From contig NZ_AXWS01000007.1 in the NCBI RefSeq assembly GCF_000482785.1, positions 930,001 to 994,000 of the forward strand: a stretch of DNA of 64,000 bases, written 5' to 3'. Below are positions 1 through 8,967 of this stretch, piece after piece. The translations under genes were made by a program, and so were the position numbers. This DNA is from Derxia gummosa DSM 723 (lineage in GTDB: Bacteria > Pseudomonadota > Gammaproteobacteria > Burkholderiales > Burkholderiaceae_E). Position 1 is the first letter of the stretch, and every line of letters begins with the position of its first letter. The notes below the pieces were generated by a model, which searched no databases, had not been told where the DNA came from, and worked only from the letters and a program-made list of their open reading frames with translations.

Positions 1-25
1 GGAGGCGGAAGCGGTCACGGGGGCG

Positions 26-919
26 TCACTTGGCGCGGGTTTCGAACTGGTCGTTGGTGAACATCATGGTGCGCGTGATGGAGAGTTGGTCCATCTCCTT
101 CTTCATCTGCGCGGTGAAGCGTCCGTAGGGCGCGGCGCGGCGCACGATGTTGAGCGCCGACTGGTCGAGCAGCTTGTGGCCCGAACTCTTGTCGATGTTG
201 AGCTCGACGATGTTGCCGTCGCCGTCGATGAGCACGGTGATCTGCACCGCGCCGTACACCTTGCCGCGCGCCTCCTCGGGGTAGTTGGAGTTGCCCCACT
301 TCTCGACCTTGCTGCGGAAGTTCTCGACATAGAGCGCGGCCGAGTAGTCCTTGGCGCCGGTGCCGAAGAAGTGCTTGCGCGGGCGCTTGTTCTCCATGTC
401 GATGCGCTCCTGCACGATCGCCGCCTGCTGGGCGTAGGCACGCTGGGCGTCGGTCATGTCGGCGCCGTTGCGCGGATCGGGCGTGGGACGCGGCGCGTCG
501 CTCGGGGCGGGCGTGGGCTTGCCGTCCCTCGTGAGCGAGCTGAGCAGCTTCTTCTGCTCGGCCTCGAGCTGCTGGAGCTTGCGCACCGCGTCATTGAGGG
601 AGTTGCCGGGCTGCTCGACGCCGGTGTTGGGCAGCGGCGTGCCGGCATGCTTGCTGTCGTGCTCGCCGCCGCCGTCGAGCGCGACCTGGGCCAGCAGTTC
701 GGCCTGAGCCGGCGCGCGGTCGCTGCGGCTGTTGACGATGACGACCTCGATGCCCGGGTCCTTGGCCTTGATCTCGAAGGTTTCGGGAGCAACGAAACGT
801 ACGGTCAGCAGGCCGCCGTGCAGCAGGAAAGACAGGGCGATCGCCGCCGCCAGCACGCGGTTGCGGTCGTACCAGTCGCGCGGGTCGAAGCGGCGCGGGG
901 CGCTCAGGGTCTGGGTCAT
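26..919 (-). CDS. tonB: energy transducer TonB family protein
   Basis: A 297-residue inner-membrane protein of the TonB type, which couples the proton motive force to outer-membrane receptors. One N-terminal membrane segment (about residues 20-42, with the motif SFLLHGGLL) is followed by a proline-rich, charged periplasmic linker, a short coiled segment near residues 115-135, and a C-terminal TonB fold that contains NYPEEARGKVYGAVQITVLI. The frame stays open far upstream, but the ATG at 917-919 is chosen because the MTQ start leads straight into the signal anchor. A TAGAAT hexamer ends 8 nt before that ATG. No exbB or exbD is adjacent. Being next to an RNase II-type gene is familiar from Burkholderiales, so it may be the general TonB-like protein rather than a siderophore-specific one. 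Confidence 0.9.
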   Translation of the reverse strand: MTQTLSAPRRFDPRDWYDRNRVLAAAIALSFLLHGGLLTVRFVAPETFEIKAKDPGIEVVIVNSRSDRAPAQAELLAQVALDGGGEHDSKHAGTPLPNTGVEQPGNSLNDAVRKLQQLEAEQKKLLSSLTRDGKPTPAPSDAPRPTPDPRNGADMTDAQRAYAQQAAIVQERIDMENKRPRKHFFGTGAKDYSAALYVENFRSKVEKWGNSNYPEEARGKVYGAVQITVLIDGDGNIVELNIDKSSGHKLLDQSALNIVRRAAPYGRFTAQMKKEMDQLSITRTMMFTNDQFETRAK

Positions 920-927
920 GGCGGCGG

Positions 928-933
928 ATTCTA
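928..933 (-). promoter_or_regulatory. -10-like TAGAAT next to the tonB start
   Basis: The hexamer TAGAAT on the minus strand ends 8 nt before the tonB ATG, and there is no Shine-Dalgarno sequence between them. If used, transcription would begin at or next to the start codon. No convincing -35 is visible. Confidence 0.35.
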
Positions 934-1101
934 GCGGCGGGGTGGCGACGGCGATGCGGCGTCGATCAGCCCGCGCCACGGTCATTTCGCAGGCTTGCGA
1001 CAGCCGGCACGCGGCGACGACGGGCGCACCCGCCGTGCGCCGGGCCGTGGCGCCGGACGGCGCGCCACAGGGCGACAGCCGCCGGCGATCATGCGCCCGC
1101 G

Positions 1102-3288
1102 TCAGCCGGTGTTGCCGTCGGCTTTGCCCTCGGCGGGCACGAGGGCTGGCGCAGCGTCGGCCGGGGCGGCGCCCATCGGCCGCCCCTCGCCGGCAGGCTG
1201 ACCGTCGGCGCCGGGCGCGGTGGCATCGCCCGCGAGCGGCGCGCCGACCACGGCCGCCTCGCCCTCGGCCTCGGTGGCGACGGCTTCGGGCGTGTCGGGC
1301 AGGTCTTCCTCCAGCGCCTCGACATCGGCGGGCGCCTCTTCCTCGTGCACGGCGGCCAGACGCGCCTCGATCGTGAGCGCGGCCTCGTCCACGGCGAGCA
1401 CGTCCACCTCGACGCGGGTGCCCGGCGGCAGATGGCCGATGCCCGCGAGCGGCAGCACCAGCGGCAGCGCGGCGAGCCGCACGTTCTCGTTGCGCAGCAC
1501 CACGGCGTCGAGCCGCCTGCCGCCGCCGACGAAGCCTTCCTGCGCCAGCCAGCGCAGGCACCAGTAGCGTTCGAGCTGGCTCTGCACCGTCGCGTAGGCG
1601 GCATAGGCCGCGTCGAAGGCGCCGATGATCGCGAACAGCTCGGCCGAGTTCTTGGCGAAGGGCACCGGCTCGCCGCGCGCGACGGCGAGGATCTGCCACT
1701 GGTTCACGAGGTCAACGTAGCGGCGCAGCGGCGAGCTGCTCCAGGCGTAGTGCTTGACGCCGATGCCGATGTGCTGCGCCGCATGCGTCTGCATGCGCAC
1801 CGCGCTCTGGCGCGCGCCGGGGCGGGCCCAGTGCGTCTGCACGCGGTAGATGCCGGGCACGCCCTTCTCGTCGAGCAGGCGGCCCCAGGCGCTGTTCGCG
1901 AAGATCATCCACTCGGCCACGATGCGGTCGAGCGGCGCGTCGCGCTTGCGCTGCTCGATCACGACGCGCTCGGCGCCGCCGTCGTTCACGACGCGGAAGT
2001 TGAAGTCGGTGCGGTTGCGCGGCTCGGGCTTGCCGCGGATGACCTCGCGGTCGCTGGCAAGGCGCGCGGCGATGCGCGCGAGCGCCTGCAATTCGCGCTT
2101 GAACGGGAAGTCGGTCGTGTCATCGACGAGGGTGTCGTCGGTGATGAGATGGTCGAGCCGGTCGTGGCGCAGGTTGGCGGCGATCGGCACCCGCTCCACC
2201 TTGGTTTCGGTGGCGCGGCACTCGCCGGTGTCGGCGTCGAAGTCGCCGTAGATCGACAGCGCCGGGCGCGCCGTGCCCTCGCCGAGGGTGAACACCTCGA
2301 CCAGCGCGTCGGGCAGCATCGTGATCTTCTCGCCCGGCATGTACACGGTGCTCAGGCGCTTGCGCGCAATGGCGTCGAGCGCGTCGCCGGGGCGGATCGC
2401 CAAGCCCGGCGCGGCGATGTGCACACCAACGCGCACCGTGCCGTCATCGCGCCATTGCACCGACATCGCGTCGTCGATCTCGGTCGTCTGCGAATCGTCG
2501 ATGGAGAAGGCTTGCACCTCGGCCACCGGCAGGCTGGCGGCGGCGTCGAGGGCGGCGGCCGGCGGCTCGACCGGCGCGAAGCCGGTGCCGCGCGGGAACC
2601 ATTCCACGAGAAAGCGGCCGCGATGCAGGTCCTTCACGTTGGCGAAGGCGCCGGCCTTGAGCAGCAGCTTTTCGGGCGACTGGTGCGCGTCATGCGCGGC
2701 GGCGTCGAGCGCCTTCCATTCGATGCCGTTCTTCTCGGGCTTGAACAGCAGGAAGGCGGCGCGCGCGAGCGCCGGATCGTGGCCCGGCTCGGCGCCCCAG
2801 CCCTCGGGCAGTTCGCCCGCGACGAGCTGGCGCGCGAGTTCCGCCTGCTTCTCGGCGGCGATGCGCTTCTTTTCCAGCCCGGCGAGCGCGGCCTTCAGCT
2901 CGGTTTCGGGCGCGGGGCGGTAGCGGCCCTTGCCCTTGCGGCGGAAGTACATCGGCGAGGTGTGCACGCGCAGCAGCAGCGCGGCGTACTGCACCGGGCT
3001 GAGCTTGCCGCCGAAGTACTCGGCGCCGAGGGCCGACACGTCGAACTCGTCCTGCGGCGCGACTTCCCACAGGAAGTCGAGGTCGATCTCGTCGGCCATC
3101 GCCTGGGCGGCGGGCAGCAGCTCGTCGGCCGCCGGCGCGTCGAACTTGAGCACCACGGCCGAGGCCTTGATCTTGACCCGGCGGCCGGTGGACATCTCGA
3201 CCTGGTAGCTGGTCGGTTCGCTGCCGCCCTGGGCATCGAGCACGGCGCCGGCCTTGAAGCCGCCGTCTTCTTCAAACAGAACTTGCAT
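1102..3288 (-). CDS. RNB-domain 3'-5' exoribonuclease (RNase II/R family)
   Basis: A 728-residue RNA-degrading enzyme of the RNase II superfamily that removes 3' nucleotides processively in the cytoplasm. The RNB domain begins near residue 260 with FSIDDSQTTEIDDAMSV, which carries the acidic metal-binding cluster; one position that is Asp in E. coli RNase II is Glu here. Motifs such as YMPGEKITMLPD and YAWSSSPLRRYVDLVNQW follow. The N-terminus (MQVLFEEDGGFKAG) matches the start typical of beta-proteobacterial homologues, which supports the ATG at 3286-3288. The C-terminus ends in an acidic, Ala/Pro-rich low-complexity tail. A terminator-like hairpin lies just upstream of the start and no good ribosome binding site is seen. 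Confidence 0.9.
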   Translation of the reverse strand: MQVLFEEDGGFKAGAVLDAQGGSEPTSYQVEMSTGRRVKIKASAVVLKFDAPAADELLPAAQAMADEIDLDFLWEVAPQDEFDVSALGAEYFGGKLSPVQYAALLLRVHTSPMYFRRKGKGRYRPAPETELKAALAGLEKKRIAAEKQAELARQLVAGELPEGWGAEPGHDPALARAAFLLFKPEKNGIEWKALDAAAHDAHQSPEKLLLKAGAFANVKDLHRGRFLVEWFPRGTGFAPVEPPAAALDAAASLPVAEVQAFSIDDSQTTEIDDAMSVQWRDDGTVRVGVHIAAPGLAIRPGDALDAIARKRLSTVYMPGEKITMLPDALVEVFTLGEGTARPALSIYGDFDADTGECRATETKVERVPIAANLRHDRLDHLITDDTLVDDTTDFPFKRELQALARIAARLASDREVIRGKPEPRNRTDFNFRVVNDGGAERVVIEQRKRDAPLDRIVAEWMIFANSAWGRLLDEKGVPGIYRVQTHWARPGARQSAVRMQTHAAQHIGIGVKHYAWSSSPLRRYVDLVNQWQILAVARGEPVPFAKNSAELFAIIGAFDAAYAAYATVQSQLERYWCLRWLAQEGFVGGGRRLDAVVLRNENVRLAALPLVLPLAGIGHLPPGTRVEVDVLAVDEAALTIEARLAAVHEEEAPADVEALEEDLPDTPEAVATEAEGEAAVVGAPLAGDATAPGADGQPAGEGRPMGAAPADAAPALVPAEGKADGNTG

Positions 3289-3299
3289 CGTCGATCGTG

Positions 3300-3323
3300 A
3301 AAAAGGGCCGCGCGTGGCGGCCC
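3300..3323 (-). terminator. Rho-independent terminator-like hairpin
   Basis: On the minus strand GGGCCGC pairs with GCGGCCC around a 5-nt loop and is followed by five T (positions 3304-3300). It follows the FabG-like gene in transcript order and ends only 11 nt before the exoribonuclease start codon. It could terminate the upstream operon or attenuate the exoribonuclease gene. Confidence 0.6.
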
Positions 3324-3503
3324 GGGGGAATCTGGTGGAGGCGCGGCGTGCCGCGCTGCAAGGCTGGCGCGCGGCGCCGTGCCGGATGGCGAGAGGGTAA
3401 CGCGAGCGGCTGACGACGGGCCGGCGCGGCGCCCGCCGCCTGCCGCCGGCCGCGCGGGTCCGTCACAGGCAGCGGGCGCTGGCGCCTCGCCGGCACGTCG
3501 GCG

Positions 3504-4244
3504 TCAGACGCTCATGCCGCCGCCGACCTCGATCACCGCGCCGTTCACATAGCTCGCCTCGTCGCTCGCGAGGAAGGCGTAGACGTTGGCGATCTCCTCG
3601 GGCCGGGCGAGCCGGCCGAGCGGCACGCGCGAGGTCATCTGCTCCAGCACCTTGGCCGGGATGGTGTCGAGGATGTGCGTCGCGACGAAGCCAGGGCAGA
3701 CGGCGTTCACGCGCACGCCCTTGGGGCCGAGTTCGCGCGCCCAGGTCTTGGCGAAGGCGATGACGCCGGCCTTGGTGGCGGCGTAGTTGGTCTGGCCGAA
3801 GTTGCCGTACAGGCCGACGACGCTCGACGCATTGAGGATCACGCCGCGCCCCTGGCCGACCATCGTGTCGGCCACCGCCTGCGAGCAGTTGAAGACGCCG
3901 CGCAGGTTCACGTCGATCACGCGGTCGAACTGCTCGGCCGTCATCTTGAGCAGGCGGGCGTCGGCGGTGATGCCGGCGTTGTTGACCAGCACGTCGATGC
4001 GGCCCCAGGCGTCGAGCGTCTTCATGACCATGAGGTCGACGCTCTCGCGGTCGGTCACGTCCACCGCGAAGCCGCGCGCCTGGGCGCCGTCGCGCAGCAG
4101 GCCGGTGACGGCCGCGTCCACCTGCGCCGGATCGAGATCGGCGACGACGCAGATCGCGCCCTCGGACGCGAACTTGCGCACCGTCGCGAGGCCGATGCCG
4201 TTGGCCGCGCCGGTGACGATGGCGACTTTGCCGTTGAGTCTCAT
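3504..4244 (-). CDS. fabG: FabG-like 3-oxoacyl-ACP reductase / short-chain dehydrogenase
   Basis: A 246-residue classical SDR enzyme, expected to reduce a 3-ketoacyl thioester with NAD(P)H in the cytosol. It shows the dinucleotide motif TGAANGIG (about residues 12-19), the NNAG motif, the catalytic Ser in NASSVVG, and the YAATK Tyr/Lys pair, ending in [16 protein letters not shown] as in FabG. It stands alone rather than in a fabD-acpP-fabF cluster, so it could be a secondary FabG, a PHB-type acetoacetyl-CoA reductase (PhaB) or another SDR. The paralogue assignment is uncertain, but the enzyme class is clear. Confidence 0.85.
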   Translation of the reverse strand: MRLNGKVAIVTGAANGIGLATVRKFASEGAICVVADLDPAQVDAAVTGLLRDGAQARGFAVDVTDRESVDLMVMKTLDAWGRIDVLVNNAGITADARLLKMTAEQFDRVIDVNLRGVFNCSQAVADTMVGQGRGVILNASSVVGLYGNFGQTNYAATKAGVIAFAKTWARELGPKGVRVNAVCPGFVATHILDTIPAKVLEQMTSRVPLGRLARPEEIANVYAFLASDEASYVNGAVIEVGGGMSV

Positions 4245-4316
4245 GGGCGGGTTCCTTGGGTTGCGGAAGTAGGAGAACCGGCGGACCGAGCCGCGCCGGA
4301 TAGTGGCGGGCCAGCC

Positions 4317-5108
4317 TCAGCCGGCCGCCGGCCGGCCCGCGTCGATGCCGCAGAAATCGAGGATCGCGGGCAGATGCCGGTCGAAATCGCTCAGCCCGTG
4401 GTCGCCGCCCTGCACGATGGTCTTGCGCGCGCCGGCGTAGAGCCGGTCGGCGTCACGCCAGTCGAGCACCTCGTCGCCGGTGGCGGCGATGAGGAAGTAG
4501 CGCTCGGGCCGGGTGATGGTGGCGGGCGCGATGGCGCGCAACTCGTCCACGTAGGACGGCAGGAAGTCGAAGCTCTGCGACGGATCGTGGAAGAGGGTGT
4601 GCGTGCCGACCAGCGGCGACAGGTCGCGCCCCACATCGACGGCCGGATTGATGAGCACCGCGCGGCAGCCGAGCCGCTCGGCGGCGGCCGTCGCGTACAG
4701 CCCGCCGAGCGACGAACCGACGATGACCAGTTCCGTCGCCGGATCGGCGCCGTCGAGCGCCACCTGGCACACGGCGATCGCGAGCCGCAGCGCGAGCGAG
4801 GGCGACGGTGGCAGCGTCGGCGCGTGGAAGCGGTCGCCCAGCTCCAGCGCGTCGAGCGCGCTCGCCATGCGGCACGACTTGAACGACGCCGGCGACGAGC
4901 GGAAGCCGTGCAGATAGACGATCGCGGCCGGACCGGCGGGGTGGGTGCCAGCGCCATCGGCGCGCATGTCGATGCGCTCGCTGCCGGCGTGGAACGGGAC
5001 GATCGGGCGCTCGCCGGCCTCGTCGGCGCCGGGCTTGCCGGCATGGCCGTCGCCGGTGCCGGGCGCCGCGCGCGGCGCGTCGGGTTGCGGATCTCGTTCG
5101 GCGCTCAT
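4317..5108 (-). CDS. YqiA/UPF0227-like alpha/beta hydrolase
   Basis: A protein of about 263 residues with an alpha/beta hydrolase fold. YLHGFRSSPASFKS begins the core, VGSSLGGLYA is the nucleophile elbow (Ser), and the late segments AATGDEVLDW and GGDHGLSDF supply the likely Asp and His. This matches the YqiA/YcfP esterase group. The first 60 residues are charged, low-complexity and probably not part of the fold. The start is the ATG at 5106-5108, overlapping the mpl stop codon (TGATG); the preceding in-frame GTG at 5109-5111 is possible. The overlap implies translational coupling to mpl. The substrate is unknown. Confidence 0.8.
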   Translation of the reverse strand: MSAERDPQPDAPRAAPGTGDGHAGKPGADEAGERPIVPFHAGSERIDMRADGAGTHPAGPAAIVYLHGFRSSPASFKSCRMASALDALELGDRFHAPTLPPSPSLALRLAIAVCQVALDGADPATELVIVGSSLGGLYATAAAERLGCRAVLINPAVDVGRDLSPLVGTHTLFHDPSQSFDFLPSYVDELRAIAPATITRPERYFLIAATGDEVLDWRDADRLYAGARKTIVQGGDHGLSDFDRHLPAILDFCGIDAGRPAAG

Positions 5109-6568
5109 CACTCGCCCTTTCCGGCCAGCGCTTCGAGCAGCTTGTGATGCACGCCGCCGAAGCCGCCGTTGCTCATCACGAGCACGCGGTCGCCCGGCTG
5201 CGCGGCGGCGGCGACGGCGTTGACCAGCTCGGCCAGCTCGGTGAAGGCGCGGGCGCGGGCGCCGAGCGGCGCGAGCGCTTCGGCCAGATCCCAGCCCAGC
5301 GCGTCCTTGCCGTCGCGCGCGCCGTAGCCGAACACGAGGTCGGCGCCCGCGAGCGAGCCGGGCAGCTGGGCCTTCATCGTGCCGAGCTTCATGGTGTTGG
5401 AGCGCGGCTCCAGCACGGCGAGGATGCGGGGGCCGGCGCCGATGGCATGGCGCAGGCCCGCGATGGTGGTCTCGATCGCGGTCGGGTGATGGGCGAAGTC
5501 GTCGTACACGCGCACGCCGGCCGCCTCGCCGCGCAGCTCCATGCGGCGCTTGACCGAGCGGAAACGGCGCAGCGCGTCGAGCGCGCGCTCGGGCGCGACG
5601 CCGGCGTGCTCGGCGGCGGCCAGCGCCGCGAGCGCGTTCATGCGGTTGTGCTCGCCCTGGAGCGCGCCGTCGAACACGTCGGCCGGCAGCCGGCCGATGA
5701 CGGCGTTGCCGCGCAGGAATTCAAGCTCGGCCGTGCCGGTGCCGGCCTGCGACACGGTCACCGCGCCATGGGTCGCGCCCGCGGCCGCCGCCGTGCCCGC
5801 CTCCACCTCGCGCACGCGCCAGCCATCTTCCGCGCCGAAGCGTTCCACTCCCGACCAGCAGCCACGCTTGAGCACCCGCTCCAGCGCCGCCTCGCGCGCA
5901 TTCACCACCAGCCGCCCGCCGCCGGGCACCGTGCGCACGAGGTGATGGAACTGGGTCTCGATCGCGCCGAGGTCCGGAAAGATGTCGGCGTGGTCGAACT
6001 CGAGGTTGTTAAGGATCGCGGTGCGCGGCCGGTAATGGACAAACTTGCTGCGCTTGTCGAAGAAGGCCGTGTCGTACTCGTCGGCCTCGATCACGAAGAA
6101 GGGGCTGGGCGTGGCGCCATGCAGCCGCGCCGACACGCCGAAGTTGAGCGGCACGCCGCCGATCAGGAAGCCCGGCGCGAGGCCCGCGTCTTCCAGAATC
6201 CACGCGAGCAGCGAGCTGGTCGTCGTCTTGCCGTGGGTACCGGCCACCGCCAGCACATGGCGCCCGGCGAGGATGTGCTCGGCCACCCATTGCGGGCCGC
6301 TCACATAGGGCAGGCCGGCGTCGAGGATGGCTTCCATCAGCGGATTGCCGCGGCTCACCACGTTGCCGATCACGAACAGGTCGGGCACGAGGCCGAGCTG
6401 CTCGGGCGACCAGCCCTGGATCAGCTCGATGCCAGCCGCTTCGAGCTGGGTGCTCATCGGCGGATAGACGTTGGCGTCGCAACCCGTGACGCGATGGCCC
6501 GCCTGGCGCGCGAGCTGCGCGACCCCTCCCATGAAGGTGCCGCAGATGCCGAGGATGTGGATGTGCAT
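5108..6568 (-). CDS. mpl: UDP-MurNAc:L-Ala-gamma-D-Glu-meso-DAP ligase
   Basis: Murein peptide ligase of 486 residues. It attaches recycled tripeptide from the old wall to UDP-N-acetylmuramate in the cytoplasm. The N-terminus MHIHILGICGTFMGG is the typical Rossmann start, GTHGKTTTSSLL is the ATP loop (about residue 110), and EADEYDTAFFDKRSKF and NLEFDHADIF are Mur-ligase central motifs. The C-terminal domain has YDDFAHHPTAI and LEPRSNTMKLG, the latter characteristic of Mpl rather than MurC. Length fits the family. A TAGAAT hexamer ends 9 nt before the ATG, and a divergent gene begins at 6683. It is first in a unit with the YqiA-like hydrolase. Confidence 0.95.
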   Translation of the reverse strand: MHIHILGICGTFMGGVAQLARQAGHRVTGCDANVYPPMSTQLEAAGIELIQGWSPEQLGLVPDLFVIGNVVSRGNPLMEAILDAGLPYVSGPQWVAEHILAGRHVLAVAGTHGKTTTSSLLAWILEDAGLAPGFLIGGVPLNFGVSARLHGATPSPFFVIEADEYDTAFFDKRSKFVHYRPRTAILNNLEFDHADIFPDLGAIETQFHHLVRTVPGGGRLVVNAREAALERVLKRGCWSGVERFGAEDGWRVREVEAGTAAAAGATHGAVTVSQAGTGTAELEFLRGNAVIGRLPADVFDGALQGEHNRMNALAALAAAEHAGVAPERALDALRRFRSVKRRMELRGEAAGVRVYDDFAHHPTAIETTIAGLRHAIGAGPRILAVLEPRSNTMKLGTMKAQLPGSLAGADLVFGYGARDGKDALGWDLAEALAPLGARARAFTELAELVNAVAAAAQPGDRVLVMSNGGFGGVHHKLLEALAGKGE

Positions 6569-6577
6569 AGGCGGCGG

Positions 6578-6583
6578 ATTCTA
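6578..6583 (-). promoter_or_regulatory. -10-like TAGAAT next to the mpl start
   Basis: The minus-strand TAGAAT ends 9 nt from the mpl ATG without an intervening Shine-Dalgarno sequence. The flanking sequence is almost the same as that before tonB (TAGAATCCGCCGCC), which suggests a recurring start architecture. Confidence 0.35.
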
Positions 6584-6669
6584 GCGAAGGGGGTGGTCGC
6601 GTCCGGGGCCATCCGTCGGCCACCGGCCCCGCGCCGCGCGTTACGAAAATCGCCCTCCGCCCCCTCGGC

Positions 6670-6675
6670 TACCAT
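6670..6675 (+). promoter_or_regulatory. -10-like TACCAT next to the 6683 start
   Basis: TACCAT ends 7 nt before the ATG of the conserved hypothetical gene, with no ribosome binding site between. This is the divergent partner of the mpl promoter candidate. Confidence 0.25.
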
Positions 6676-6682
6676 CGTCCGC

Positions 6683-7258
6683 ATGCCTGCCGCCGACCAT
6701 CTCCGCGAGCGCATCGCCGCCGCCGCCGCCCGCCTCGTCGCCGAGGACGGGCTCGATTACGCCTCCGCCAAGCGCAAGGCCGCGCGCGAGGTGCTCGGCA
6801 AGCGCCAGCCCGACGACGAGGTGCTGCCCGACGACGACGAGATCGAGGAGGAGTTGCGCACCTTCCAGCGCCTGTATCAGGGCGAGAGCCAGCCCGCGCG
6901 CCTCGCCGAACTGCGCCGCATCGCGCTCGATGTCATGGACCTGCTGCCGCACCAGCCGCTCTGGCTCGTCGGCCAGGTGGCGAACGGCACGGCCGGCGAG
7001 CTGTCCGAGATCTATCTCCAGGCCTACGTCGACAGCAGCAAGGACATCCACATCGACCTGCTCAACCGCGACATCGACGCCGATGCCGACGAGATTCCCA
7101 ACCCCTTCGGGCGCGGCCGGGTCGAGCGGCTGAGCTTCCTGTGGCAGGGCGAAGCGGTGCACATCACGTGCTACGCGCCGCGCCAGGCCCGGCAGATCGG
7201 CGAGCAGGTACCGGAACGGCTGTCGCGCGAGGCGCTGGCGGCGTTGCTCGCCGGCTGA
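6683..7258 (+). CDS. conserved hypothetical protein beside mpl
   Basis: A 191-residue soluble, acidic protein. The first half is predicted helical and rich in Asp/Glu (DDEVLPDDDEIEEELRTF). The second half has an alternating beta pattern (LWLVGQVANGTAGELSEIYL, DIHIDLLNRDID, ITCYAPRQARQIGEQVPERL). The DIHIDLLNRDID segment and the preceding nucleic-acid-like layout recall a small nucleotidyltransferase-like fold, but no catalytic signature is certain. Conservation beside mpl in beta-proteobacteria is my recollection, not shown here. The ATG at 6683 is chosen because the sequence upstream in this frame is antisense to mpl. Function unknown. Confidence 0.75.
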   Translation: MPAADHLRERIAAAAARLVAEDGLDYASAKRKAAREVLGKRQPDDEVLPDDDEIEEELRTFQRLYQGESQPARLAELRRIALDVMDLLPHQPLWLVGQVANGTAGELSEIYLQAYVDSSKDIHIDLLNRDIDADADEIPNPFGRGRVERLSFLWQGEAVHITCYAPRQARQIGEQVPERLSREALAALLAG

Positions 7259-7350
7259 GCCGGCACCGCCCCGACCGTGGCGCGACCGACCGCGAACCGG
7301 CCCGGCGGTCCGCGTGACCGGGCGGCATCACGACCTTCGAGGAATCCGCG

Positions 7351-8106
<756 letters not shown>

Positions 8107-8302
8107 ACCGCCGCGTGCGACGCGCCGGACTGGCGGGACGCGATGCGCCTGTTCTGGACTTTGGCCCGGCTTGTGGCCACACTGCGCGCCGCTCCAGTCG
8201 CGCCGGCTGTCGATTTCGTCGATTTTCGAGGCCGCGCCGCCGTCCTTCGTGACATCGTCCGCAGCCCGCCACCTAGCCGAAGCAGTCCTTGATTCGGCGC
8301 AA

Positions 8303-8333
8303 TTGCTTCCAGTAAGCACAAATTGGCTACAAT
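8303..8333 (+). promoter_or_regulatory. putative sigma70 promoter of accBC within the 308-bp gap
   Basis: The gap 8107-8414 contains no convincing gene. Its only AT-rich segment holds TTGCTT (8303-8308) and TACAAT (8328-8333), separated by 19 bp, which is slightly long for sigma70. The next gene is accB, 81 nt after the -10. No other structure was noticed in the gap. Confidence 0.5.
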
Positions 8334-8414
8334 TCAGGCCAGTTTGATTCACATGCGGCGCCCGTTCGGCCGCATTCCGGCCCGCCGCAGGGGCACCGCC
8401 ACTCCAGGACTCGC

Positions 8415-8873
8415 ATGGATCTCCGCAAGCTCAAGACGCTCATCGACCTCGTCGCCGACTCCGGCATCTCCGAACTCGAAGTGACCGAGGCCGACGGCAA
8501 GGTGCGCATCGTCAAGACCTCGCCGCAGGCCGCGCCGGTGTACGTGCAGCAGGCCGCCGCGCCCGCGCCGGTGGTCGCCGCCGCGGCACCGGCGGCCGGG
8601 GCGCCGGCCGCCGCCCCGGCCGCGCCCGAGGCACCCAAGGGCCATGTGGTGAAGTCGCCGATGGTCGGCACCTTCTACCGCTCGCCGTCGCCCGGCGCGA
8701 AGTCGTTCATCGAACTCGGCCAGCAGGTCAAGGAAGGCGACACGCTCTGCATCATCGAGGCGATGAAGCTGCTCAACGAGATCGAGTCGGACGCCACCGG
8801 CGAGGTCAAGCAGATCCTGGTCGAGAACGGCCAGGCGGTCGAATACGGCCAGCCGCTGTTCGTCATCGGCTGA
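8415..8873 (+). CDS. accB: biotin carboxyl carrier protein of acetyl-CoA carboxylase
   Basis: BCCP, 152 residues. It carries the biotin that shuttles CO2 between biotin carboxylase (AccC) and the carboxyltransferase in the first step of fatty-acid synthesis. The N-terminus [18 protein letters not shown] is typical, residues 45-77 are an Ala/Pro linker, and the biotinyl domain has the target lysine in EAMKLLNE at about residue 118. The thumb-type segment [11 protein letters not shown] is present. It heads the accB-accC operon. The biotin ligase BirA that would modify it is encoded at 48906-49727. Confidence 0.97.
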   Translation: MDLRKLKTLIDLVADSGISELEVTEADGKVRIVKTSPQAAPVYVQQAAAPAPVVAAAAPAAGAPAAAPAAPEAPKGHVVKSPMVGTFYRSPSPGAKSFIELGQQVKEGDTLCIIEAMKLLNEIESDATGEVKQILVENGQAVEYGQPLFVIG

Positions 8874-8967
8874 TTCCGTTCCGCCTTCCGGGCGCGCCCG
8901 CCGCTGGCGCGCCGCCGCCGGCAATCGCATCGCGCGGCGCCCTCCCCGACCACGAGGCATCCAAGTC

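Noticed and set aside
1-18. Possible GTG start of a following minus-strand gene (for example aroE)
   Set aside because: Only six codons are visible, too few to identify a gene. Synteny alone is not evidence in this window.
1345-3300. 651-codon plus-strand open frame
   Set aside because: Antisense to the RNB exoribonuclease, with no recognisable motifs.
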